64,000 nt of DNA from Clitoria ternatea (taxonomy: Eukaryota; Streptophyta; Magnoliopsida; Fabales; Fabaceae). The notes below the pieces were generated by a model. That model did not search any database and was not told the origin of the DNA. It saw nothing but the letters and a program-made list of their open reading frames with translations. Shown here one piece after another: positions 10,887 through 21,389 of the stretch (position 1 is its first letter; each line of letters begins with the position of its first letter). Made by a program: the position numbers and the translations under genes. The DNA lies in the NCBI GenBank assembly GCA_037962975.1, contig CM075669.1, positions 88,766,001 to 88,830,000 on the forward strand, given 5' to 3'.

Positions 10887-11170
10887 CACTAGTGCAAGAT
10901 ATAGATATAAAGACGGGATATAAGCACGATTCATAGGCAAATGTGTTAATAAAATGCGCGATGATACTTTTGAAATTATCATAAAGTTTTATAAACACAG
11001 TTTGATGGGGACCGTGTTCATAAGTCCCTTTTATAAACACGGTTCTATGGGAACCGTCTTCGTAAGTCCCCTACGTAAGTTTTAAACACGAGTGAGAAAG
11101 CAACCATGTTTATAGGTGAACTATAAACACGGGTATTAAAGAATTGTGCTTAAATGTGTGTCTGCGCGCC
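10887..11170 (+). promoter_or_regulatory. CACTA-1 left terminal repeat and subterminal motif array
   Basis: After the terminal repeat, motifs of the type AAACACGGTT and its inverse GAACCGTCTT or GACCGTGTTC alternate, often a few bases apart so that they form short stems (for example around 11030-11065). In En/Spm such arrays bind the element's DNA-binding protein and also hold the promoter. The function here is inferred from that family. Confidence 0.75.
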
Positions 11171-11179
11171 AACTTAAAA

Positions 11180-11575
11180 AGTCAGATTTTATTTCATAAA
11201 GGGAAAAAGTGTCCGTTGCTTCGTCTTCTTCTCTCTACTGCGCAAAAAACCATTTGAGTAAAACCATTTTCTTGTTCCCTCGGGTCCGTGTTCTTCTTCT
11301 CTCAACTACACGAGTCTTCTTCCCAACTATCAACTTCTCTTTACTGCGTTAAAAACCATTGGAGTAAAACCATTTTCTTGTTCCCTCGGGTCTGTCTTCT
11401 TTTTCTCTCGACTGCGTGAGTCTTCTTCCCAACCTTGATAGTGCGCGGGGCTTCTTCCCCAACTTGATAGTGCGTGAGGCTTCTTCCTCAACTTGATAGT
11501 GCGTGAGTCTTTTTCCCCGCACGTGTAAGGTACTTGCTAAAACCCCATTTTCCTCTTTGCGCAAGGTTCCTTCTT
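11180..11575 (+). other. Pyrimidine-rich leader region of CACTA-1
   Basis: A CT-rich stretch with near-duplicated segments: CCATTTTCTTGTTCCCTCGG occurs twice, and AACTTGATAGTGCG recurs three times around 11430-11510. It sits just inside the subterminal array, where En/Spm transcripts start, and corresponds to 45270-45660 in CACTA-2. It is probably 5' leader; open frames here look compositional. Confidence 0.45.
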
Positions 11576-12744
11576 TGTTTTTGTTGATGTTGTTTTGGTT
11601 GATGTTGTTTTGGTCATATTGTGGTTTTGGATGTGTGGGTTAAACCCCATTTTCTTTATGGCTTTATGAATTGATCTTATAATGCTTCTTGTAGTGGTCT
11701 AATTTGAGATTATAAAGCTTCGTTTGGGCTTTGGTTACTTCCTTTAAAAATCATAATAAAAAAATGTAATTATTATAAAAAAGATCATATAGTTATTAGT
11801 GATGAAATGTTATATTTTTTAAACATTGAATAATTGTCTTAATTTTAATCCTTAAAAAATTTCAATATGAAGAAATAACAGATTAATGCTTTGTTATATA
11901 GTACCCCTTGTCAATTAACTATTGTTGTTAATTAATTAAAGAATCATTAATTTGAAGCCATAATCTAGTGATTAAGAGCAACCAAGATGATTGCATGCAA
12001 TCTTGTATATCAATCATTTAATAAAAAAGAATACTAAACTTGGTCTTCATAATATTGAATCATATAGTGATTTAAATAATAAAAGTGTGTGCAAACACCA
12101 TAATCATTGTTAGATTAATTGTGTTTAAATAATAAAATAAATAGTCCTAATTACCATTACCATCTGAATCCAATTCCTTGAAACACTTAGAGCATAATCC
12201 CATGTTTACTCTCTTTAATCTGAATTTTAATTTGGTGTAGCTAACTTTGTTTAGTTTAATTTTTATTTGTTAATTATTAATTCCTGATAAGTTTTTTAGT
12301 CTCTTTTATTTATGAGTGAAACATAGTTTTCCGTTTGAGATTCGACACAAATGGTAATTAAATTAATTGATTTCATCGTTTATGTTGAATCTTGAATTGT
12401 CCATCTGGATAGTTTGGGATGAACAACTTTTTTATGTATCATTGTTATGTACAAGTTAGGACTTATTTTAAAATTTGATCAAGTTTTGGTTAGTTAAATT
12501 TTGTATTGTCCTCTAGGTGCATATTTGATTGTGGTTGAATTTGATGTCACCACTTTCATTTCGTGTACTTAGAGACCAATGCGAAATGTTATCGAAATTT
12601 TATCAAATTTTAAAATAACTATTAACTTGTATGTAGTTATGAAGTATAGAAAAATGTTCATCCTGAGTGGGTAGGACCACCACCTTTATAAAGAAAGTAA
12701 GATTCATAGCACCGTTAAATTTGCTGGTATTGTAAACAGTGAGT

Positions 12745-13091
12745 ATGGATTGAAGTTGGATAACTACATCACGTATAAGTCTACAGTATAAGGGTAGAGT
12801 CGAAACATTCATAGAATTCGTGATACGAAATGCTGAGAAGGTGAATGGAAATTATTTTTGCCCTTGTGTTAAATGCTTGAACATGCGTCGACTAGAATTG
12901 GAAGAGGTGTGAGAACATCTATTATTATGTGATGGTTTTCTTCAAACTTATACGCGATAGATATGGCATGGTGAACATGTTGAGGTGCCAAGTACCAGTT
13001 TTCAAACAAAAAACCAAAGCTTTGCGCATGAAGTTGATGATGACATGGATGACCGACTTAAGGATATGATCCGTGATGTGGGGGTAGAAAG
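12745..13091 (+). pseudogene. CACTA-1 TNP2 transposase, N-terminal part (broken)
   Basis: This matches the first exon of the CACTA-2 transposase, with the same ATG context at 12745. It encodes a decayed transposase-associated domain (SWIT.SRIS and the CPCVKC zinc-like motif). The third codon is TGA where CACTA-2 has CGA. Downstream, a shift of frame is needed to read on into the E-H-L-L-L-C-D-G block; the same shift is needed in CACTA-2. The protein is cut at 13091 by the LTR insertion at GAAAG and resumes at about 17043. Confidence 0.85.
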
Positions 13092-13825
13092 TGCTAAAGA
13101 AAAGTGTAGTCAAAGTCAAAACCACTTTTTAATAAACCAGATTCCATGAGATTTGTTGATAACTAACATTATGTATTCTAACTTAAATAAAGCCACGTGT
13201 TATCACTTGATGTGAGTGTTTAAGTGTTCCAGGAATCATAAGGCTTGAGCTACAAAAGAAAGGGAGCCTATGCATTAAAAATCTGAAAGGCTTAATCGCA
13301 ACATGGACTCTACATTCTAAGACAAAAGAAGAATCAAAAGTCTGGTAATTCGCCTTAAAAGAAATTCTCTCGCATCAGAATAACTTACCAGACCTAATCA
13401 TGAAAATCTCATTCAACCTTCAGAATTCATGAAAGCATCAGACCTTATCTCCTCATCTTGAATCATTTCAGAAGTGGTCTGATACATGAAGCATCAACAG
13501 TTACAAGTTATCTCTAACAAAGCTTAAAGAAAAGATTCTCGAAATGAAGATTAACTAAAAACAGGGTGGATTCTAATCTAGTCTAAAAAGCATCTAAGTT
13601 TCACCTCTATTATACGTATTTAGAAATTCCTTGAATCAATGCTTTCCCTCTTTGTGAAACTTATGCTACTTTTACTCCACCTATAACTGCACGTATCTTA
13701 AATCTATATAAGAAGATTCTATATAAAGAGAATCAATCTCTTCATTAGAAACCTTTCTGAAATATAAAATAAAATAAGAGGAGAGTAGAAACTAATATGA
13801 GAGCTAAAGCAAAAAGAAACACCAA
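13032..13825 (+). repeat. 794-bp direct repeat, copy A
   Basis: Copy A holds the last 60 bp of the transposase flank plus the first 734 bp of the solo LTR. Copy B is at 15108-15901, nearly identical, with only scattered single-base differences seen by eye. The copies begin AGTTGATGATGACATGGATG and end AGAAACACCAA. Confidence 0.9.
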
Positions 13826-15107
13826 TAGAATTGTTGGTGTATGCACTATGAGCTTTTATGTTTCTTTATTTGTATCATTTTTCTACTTATCAATAGAATA
13901 AATATTTCAGTTTAAAATTGTTTTAAAACATATTTATCCTTGGAGTAATAGGTCATATAAAAATTATTCCTAAAATGTCCCTAGTCAAGTATTTACATGG
14001 GGACATGTAAATACACTGAGACTAGTGTGTGAGTGTACTGATGACCTGATCTTACAGATCATAGATATAGATGATATCGAGTCTTCACACAGGTACACAT
14101 TAAGAGTAATGATGTACTGGACAGACCCACCATGAGAACATTGCATGGATCGTTACATGATTGTCATAAACGATTCTCAATGTGATAATGGTATATGTAG
14201 TCCTTCGACCTGAAGTCACTACGATTCCTACATGAGGAGTTTATTGTTTTAATACAATTAAACGACTTCTGTAACAAGAGGACTATAAAGGTTGTGATTA
14301 GGCAATGAACAAATTATGCAGAGGGATGTGAGTGATGTAGATGGGATTTGTCTGTGACAGGAGTGATATCCATAGGCCACTTGATGGAGTAAGACTAAAA
14401 AAACACATGGCCATGCTAGAAAGAATAAATATTAGATATTTATTCGGATCCAGTCTACTCCGGTATCAAGTAAAATAAATTGGGCCGTACAAGGATGACG
14501 CGACCATGCCTTGGGCCCAATTAGGATATCGTGACAAAAGGAATAAACATATTAAATAATTATCACTTATAGATTATGTTGATAATATTCGGACATAATG
14601 ATGCATTGCTAGATGCCGCTCTTATTTTATATTAATAATAAATTAGTTTATTATTAATATGACCGGGTATTTTACCTATAGGGTCACACACATAGAGTAA
14701 GCCCATCAGAAAATGTTGTCTTATTTTAGTTGGACTAAAATAAAGCTATTGGGCCTAACTCATTTGGAATGAGTAAGGAGCCCACTTTTAGAGAGAACAA
14801 ATTAGGTCAAACCTAAGCCTATAAATAGAACATAAGATGCTCATAGGCCGTTCACTCAAGTGAGACATAAATTCACAAAAGTTGCAAGAGCTACACGCCG
14901 TCAAACTAGCAGAGGGCAAGTGTTGCGATTCTGGTGGGAGTGCTCGTGTGGACTCCTAAAGGACGAGGCTATGACTGCTGCGGAGTTCTTCAAGAGGTAA
15001 TCCAAAATGAATTTCGAAATTGTTTTTGTGCTTTGAAACACGGAACCTTGCAAATCCTATGGAATCCCTTTTATTTTTCCGCTGCTCATGCTTAGGGATT
15101 TCCTAAC
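13826..15107 (+). mobile_element. Second LTR-like segment at the repeat junction
   Basis: About 1.28 kb lies exactly between the two 794-bp copies. From about 13832 it starts TGTTGGTGTATGCAC and it ends GGGATTTCCTAACA, a TG...CA layout. It has a plausible promoter TATAAATAG at about 14820 and no open frame. No 5-bp duplication flanks it, so it probably arrived by recombination or repair rather than by simple insertion. Confidence 0.6.
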
Positions 15108-15901
15108 AGTTGATGATGACATGGATGACCGACTTAAGGATATGATCCGTGATGTGGGGGTAGAAAGTGCTAAAGAAAAGTGTAGTCAAAGTCAAAACCA
15201 CTTTTTAATAAACCAGATTCCATGAGATTTGTTGATAACTAATATTATGTATTCTAACTTAAATAAAGCCACGTGTTATCACTTGATGTGAGTGTTTAAG
15301 TGTTCCAGGAAACATAAGGCTTGAGCTACAAAAGAAAGGGAGCCTATGCATTAAAAATATGAAAGGCTTAATCGCAACATGGACTCTACATTCTAAGACA
15401 AAAGAAGAATCAAAAGTCTGGTAATTCGCCTTAAAAGAAATTCTCTCGCATCAGAATAACTTACCAGACCTAATCATGAAAATCTCATTCAACCTTCAGA
15501 ATTCATGAAAGCATCAGACCTTATCTCCTCATCTTGAATCATTTCAGAAGTGGTCTGATACATGAAGCATCAACAGTCACAAGTTATCTCCAACAAAGCT
15601 TAAAGAAAAGATTCTCAAAATGAAGATTAACTAAAAACAGGGTGGATTCTAATCTAGTCCAAAAAGCATCTAAGTTTCACCTCTATTATACGTATTTAGA
15701 AATTCCTTGAATCAATGCTTTCCCTCTTTGTGAAACTTATGCTACTTTTACTCCACCTATAACTGCACGTATCTCAAATCTATATAAGAAGATTCTATAT
15801 AAAGAGAATCAATCTCTTCATTAGAAACCTTTCTGAAATATAAAATAAAATAAGAGGAGAGTAGAAACTAATATGAGAGCTAAAGCAAAAAGAAACACCA
15901 A
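15108..15901 (+). repeat. 794-bp direct repeat, copy B
   Basis: Second copy of 13032-13825. It again begins inside transposase sequence and crosses the LTR boundary at 15168, and then continues into the rest of the LTR. The duplication therefore happened after the LTR had inserted into CACTA-1. Confidence 0.9.
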
Positions 15902-16570
15902 AGAGTATAGAAAGAAGATTGAAAAAGAGATAGAGCATATGAAAAGAAGAAGAAAATGAGCTAGAACACACTAATTAAATTATGATGGAAGAAAAAGAAA
16001 AGATCATGAACAAATACCAGACGTTCGTGTACAAAAGCTTATAAGAAATGAAGAAATGACAGTATACTCAACAATGAGTAGCTATACTTGGAAGATCTGC
16101 CATAAAGACAAAGAAAGCTCGCTATGTGTAATCATCTTCCTACTTAGATGCCATAGTAACTTGGGATATGCCTTTGTGTGCTTAATAGCATACGATCCTA
16201 AGTCATGCTTTTTGGCTCAGTATATTTTCCAACCATCTTTCACTTTCTAAATGTAGTGATTCCTATAGGAAAATAAACCCTTTCTTTCTTCACAAACCCA
16301 TTTTCGTGATTTATCACTTAGCTCTGCTAAGTCAATGGGCTTATTTATTTGCAATAATTCTTCTAATCCTCTGGTAGTACAGATTTTGTGTATTGCCAGA
16401 CTCTGTTAGTGTGGGGAACACTGTTGGCTTGAAGAGGCTTTTGAAAGAATACTTAGGGTTTGATCCAAGAGTGACTTGTGAAAGAATACTTGGGTATTCC
16501 CCAAGAGTAGGTAGTACAAAAGAATACTTATAGAAATCTAGAGGGGTCTGGTGTGTTAAAGCACAGGCTG

Positions 16571-16711
16571 TGCTTAAGCCAGGAGTGGCTAGAGTCAAGA
16601 ATACTCAACATGAGTTGTGCTCAAGCCAGGAGTGGATGGAATCAAGAATACTCAAAAGCACAGATTGTGCTTAAGCCAGGAGTGGCTAGAGTCAATAATA
16701 CTCAACATCTG
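16571..16711 (+). repeat. About 48-bp tandem repeat inside the solo LTR, three copies
   Basis: The unit starts TGCTTAAGCCAGGAGTGG (TGCTCAAGCC in copy 2) at 16571, 16618 and 16668, and each continues GAATACTCAA or AATACTCAAC. Shorter relatives (GAATACTTAGGG, GAATACTTGGG) lie just upstream from about 16447. Confidence 0.85.
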
Positions 16712-17042
16712 ATGTAAATAGTTTTTACATAGTGAAAATCCTTAAGATTTAAAGGTACTAGATGTAGCTTTCGCATTGGGAGTGAACCAGTATAAATCGC
16801 TTGTGTTGTCTCTTTCTCCCTACTCTTAACTATCAAAAGTCTGGTGCATTTTTAGTAACATCTTTGATAGTAAAAGTCTGGTAAATAATGTTTTTTCAGT
16901 CAAAGAATCACACTCTCCATCTCGTAAAAGTCTGGTTTGCTGTGCAAAACACTATTACACTTAAATATCACTTTTTAGTTTGAAAAAGTAAACAGACTTG
17001 TTCAACCCCCCTTCTAAGTCTGTTCTCTGAACCATCAGAAAG

Positions 17043-19848
17043 ATTTAAGAGAGCTCACGTATATACGACTGTGTGAGGATTCTGAGAAGCTGTTGTATCC
17101 GAATTGTGCCAATTTCATGAGGTTGTCGACACTTTTATGATTGTTTAATTTGAAGACGATAAATAGGTGGACAGATAAAAGTTTCACTGACTTGCTTAAA
17201 TTGTTGAAAGAAATGCTCCCAATTGGTAACACCTTGTCAAATCGTAACTATGAGGCTAAAAAGATGTTGTATCCTATAGGATTGGAGTATATGAAGATAA
17301 ATGCATACCCAAATGATTGTGTATTATACCGTGGTAAGTATGAAATGTTGCATTGATGTCCTAGGTGTGAAGTGTCACAATATAAGAAGAAAGAGGTTGA
17401 ATCTGATAAAGTCTACACTAAAGGGTCTCCTGTGGAGGTGTTGTGGTATCTCCTCATAGTGCCAAGACTAAAGCGTTTGTTTGCTAATGTAGATGATGCA
17501 AAGCTTATGAGATGGCATGCTGATAAAAGGGTTGTTGACGGACTATTTAGGCATCTGACAGATGGATTGTAGTGAAAGAAAATGGATACGATGTTTCTAG
17601 ATTTTTCTCATGACCTAAGAAATGTTAGGCTTGCACTAGCCACAGACGACATGAAACCATATGGGAACCTAAGCACAAACCACAGTTCATGGCCTATTTT
17701 GTTGTTTGTTTATAACTTACCGCCATGGTTGTGCATGAAGCGGAAATATGTTATGATATCAATGATGATTTCTGGTCCACGACAACTAGGGAACGACATT
17801 GATGTATACTTAACTCTGTTAGTTAAAGACCTAAAAATGTTATGGGAAGACGGGGTTGATGTGTTTGACGGGTTTGTAGGATATTCATTCAAATTAAGAG
17901 CCATATTATTCTACATGATCAATGATTTTCCAACGTATGGTAACCTCCTGGGCTACAACGTCAAAGGTCATAAAGTGTGTCCTGTATGTGAGGAGGGAAC
18001 TAGTTCTGATCAACTGCATCATGGAAGAAAAAATGTTTATCTCCGACATCGTAGGTTTCTTATGGATAATCATCCACTTCGTAGGTCAAAGAAGTCGTTC
18101 AATGGTGCGCAAGAGTTTGAAAGGCCTCCTCCACCACTGCCTGGTCATCAAGTATAGGAAAAGGTAAAAGACGTTAATATGGTTCTTGGTAAGTTTGAGA
18201 AGCAATCCACCTCAAAAGTAGCTGGAATAAGAGGTCAATAATTTTTTATCTACCATATTGGAAAAAGCTTGATATAAGATACTGTATTGATGTGATGTAT
18301 GTAGAGAAAAATATATGCGATAGTTTTGTTAGGACCCTCTTAAACATACTTGGAAAAACTAAGGATGACCTGAATTTGCTTCTAGACTTAGAGTTGTTGG
18401 GTATACGTGAGGAGTTGCATCTATAACCAAAGGGCAAACGAATATATTTGCCTCCAACATGTCATACCTTGTCTAGAAAAGAGAAGCAAAGTTTGTGTGA
18501 ATCATTGCATGGTGTGAAAGTTCCATTTAGGTACAGTTCAAACATCAACACTTATGTTTCCATGAAGGATCTAAAGTTAGTCGGTTTGAAGTCGTACGAT
18601 TGTCATATGCTGATGTAACAGTTTCTACCCATTGCCATTCATGACATTCTCCCTAAAAATGTCAAACATGTGATAACGAGGGTGTGCTTGCTTTTCAATG
18701 CCATATGTGGCAAAGTAATCACCTACGACGAGTTGGAAGCGTTGGAACAGGAACAGTTTCTTATACTATGTCAGTTGGAAATGCATTTTCGCCTCCATTC
18801 TTTGACATAATGGTACACTTAATCATTCATTTGGTGAGGGGGTCCGTTTATGTGGACTAGTTTTCATGACGTGGATGTATCCTGTTGAGCGATACATGAA
18901 AATATTGAAAGGTTATATAAAGAACCAATGCCGCCCCGAAGCATCGATAGTAAAAAGGTACATTGCATAGGAAGCAATTGAGCTCTGCACTGATTATATG
19001 TCACAGGTTGAAAGCATTGGCATTTCAAAGACTCGTCACAAAGGGCGATTGGATGGGAAAGGTATCATTAGGAAAAGAATTAAAAGCATGTCACGTGATG
19101 AAGTCCTCTAAGCACACTTGTATATTTTGAACAACACAGACGCCATCCTCCTATATTTAATGACTCACAAAGACCTAGTCAAAAGAAACAACCCTAGAAT
19201 GGGTGAAAAGTTGGTGTTGAATGAACACAACAAAATGTTCATGCAGTGGTTCAAAATGACCCTTCTCAAAGATACGTTTGCTTTTGAGACATTACATCGA
19301 CTAGCACTGGGTCCCAACTTTGATGTAATCACCTATTATGGATATGACATAAATAACTATTCATTCTATACAAGGGCCCAGGATGACAAGAGTATGATGC
19401 AGAATAATGGAGTTATGGTCGTGGCCGAATCAATGCATTTCTTCACTTCAAAGGACAATAACCCTATCGTGGCTGAGTTATGTTATTTTGGTGTGATTGA
19501 AAATATATAGGAAGTCGATTATGGTCGTTTCACTATTCCTATGTTTAAATGCAAATGGCTTGATAGTAAGAACGACGTCAAACAGATGAATTTAGATTTA
19601 CATTAGTGGACCTGAATAAGGTAGGTCACAAGGAGGAGCCTTTCATCATGGCAGCTCAAGTAAAGCAAGTTTTTTACGTTGTTGACCCATTTGATAAACG
19701 ATGGTTAGTTGTTGTCCAAGGTAGACACAACATTTGGGATCTAAGTCTTGATGTCCTAGACATACCTTGTCTAACAACACGTACGCCGACTGGGATTGTG
19801 GAAGATTATATAGATGGTATAGTTGCGGGATTGTCCATCTATTACTAA
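17043..19848 (+). pseudogene. CACTA-1 TNP2 transposase, main part (broken)
   Basis: This continues the transposase after the LTR insertion. Blocks match the CACTA-2 protein. Transposase_21 includes LATDDMKPYGN, HSSWPILLFVYNLPPWLCMK and GNDIDVYL, then CPVCEEGTSSDQL. A DUF4218-like block lies around 18780-19010. A DUF4216-like block with FIMAAQVKQVFYVVDP lies near 19645-19690. Many stops and shifts occur, for example TGA at 17354-17356 where CACTA-2 has CGA. In contrast, the TGG at 17843-17845, TGG at 18223-18225 and CAG at 19244-19246 are intact, while CACTA-2 has stops at each of these places. Known role of the family: DDE-type cut-and-paste transposase. This copy is dead. Confidence 0.88.
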
Positions 19849-19875
19849 CAACATTGATCACTGGGTTTTGGTTGC

Positions 19876-21351
19876 AGGATTCCTTGGTAGAGCAGTCAAC
19901 CCAAGGGTCTTTTGTGTCGCACGGTAGGGATGATATATTGACCACCGTCATCGGCCAAACAGAGCACCCTAGACAAGTATGTGCAGCTGATCAAGGTCAT
20001 GGTATGTTTATATTAACATTTTTTACTTTGTTTATATTAACATTTTTGTTTCTAATCATTCTTTCTCTACAGACTTTTGTTAGATTCTGGTCCCCAAGGA
20101 TGCTCCTTAAACTAGTATCAATTATGTATTAAGTTATGGTTTGAGTAATAACAAATTTTTTCTAATCTTTTAACTATTTTAGCAGGAGCCCCCTAATCCC
20201 ATCAAACAACTATGGGCTTTCATGGCTCAGCTACGCGAGGATACTGTCTCGGTCCTATGGGAGGAATTCATTTTTGGCCGCCCAAGTCTGTTGTCGGTGT
20301 ACATTGCACGACCTGACTTGTGTGAGGTCCTGATGGGGAAGACGATGTTGAACATTTCTGTGATTCAGTGTTGGGAGCTGTACATATAATGTTTTTCGTT
20401 CAATGATTGTGTCAATTAAAATGTTATTTTCACTAACTAAACGTGTATAAATTTTCTTAGGTTTCTACATAGAGTTTGTATAGAAAGGGGTTTCCATGAC
20501 ACTTATGGTTTCCTAGAGCCTTCTCTAATACAAGTTCGTAGGAACAGCAAGGAGGAGATTCAGGCATACATCTAGAATTGGATGAATGCATCGAATAAGA
20601 CTATGTACCTTGCATCATATCATAGAGTGTAAGGGTTTATTAAATAATTACTTTGTGTTGTTAATTTAATTATTTTGCATTGTTACTAATCAATGTTAAT
20701 TGTAGCTTTCACTAGTAACTGTTGGTCATTTGCTTGAAGGATGGCATTATTGCATGCTTCTGTTCCTTGCATGGGAGTCCCGGTGTGGACTTCATGAAAA
20801 TAGTCGACGCGTAAGTTGCTTTTAAAAATTAGATAACTTTACATATTTGATTAAGTCATTCTATTAACTGAATGAATGTTTTATTCTCTCAAAGGGCTGT
20901 AACTGGATACTGCCGACTACAGGGAAAGGTGAGCAGGAAAAACCTAAGTGGGTCTTCCAAAAAGTAAGTACTTTAATTAAAAAGCATTAATTTTTAAGTT
21001 CCCTCAACTAGTAACAAAAATAGTAACCAATTGTGAATTCAATGTGTGGTACCTTGTAGTCTTATTTACAGGATGGCAGCTTTGAGTGCGGGTATTTCGT
21101 CTTGAAGACAATCTCACCATTGTCCAATCCAGTATAGTAGATGAATGGACAACTGTAAGTTTTCACTGTCTACATTCTCTAATTTGGTTTTCACATATTA
21201 CTTAATAACTTGTTGTTCATTACTACTGTTAATGATTGTCTCTTCTTTGCAGCATTTTCAAGACTCCTCAAAATTTCCTAAAAAATACATTGACGAAATC
21301 AGAAACCATTGGGCCATCAGCTTTCTTCAAGTTAAGGAAGGACTACAATAG
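19876..21351 (+). pseudogene. CACTA-1 second gene, Ulp1-like part, with internal deletions
   Basis: Exons correspond to those of the second gene of CACTA-2. They start at DSLVEQSTQGSFVSHGRDDI (after the intron end TTTTGGTTGCAG), then IARPDLCEVLMGKTMLNISV, YGFLEPSLIQ, the Ulp1 His region (20706-20810) and ECGYFVLK (21083-21108), ending IRNHWAISFLQ. Two stretches present in CACTA-2 are absent: about 49785-50955 (Transposase_24 exons) joined near 19825, and about 51200-51795 (coiled coil and DUF8039-like exons) joined near 20083. TAG at 20573-20575 is shared with CACTA-2. In the His region the tryptophan codon after His is TAG. Confidence 0.82.
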
Positions 21352-21389
21352 TGTTTTTGTCATTTATTATTATTAGTATGTAGGATTTA

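Larger units (their letters stand above)
13092..17037 (+). mobile_element. Copia-like solo LTR (rearranged) inside CACTA-1 transposase
   Basis: The insert starts TGCTAAAGAAAAGTG and ends CTGTTCTCTGAACCATCA. The 5-bp duplication GAAAG lies at 13087-13091 and 17038-17042. In CACTA-2 the same site reads GTAGAAAGTTTGAAG with no insert, which confirms the empty site. The end with TTCAACCCCCCTTCTAAG is typical of copia-type LTRs. TATATAAG and TATATAAAG lie at about 13708-13731 and again in the second copy at about 15781-15804. There is no gag or pol. Removing the rearrangement (copy A plus spacer) would leave an LTR of about 1.87 kb. Confidence 0.8.
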
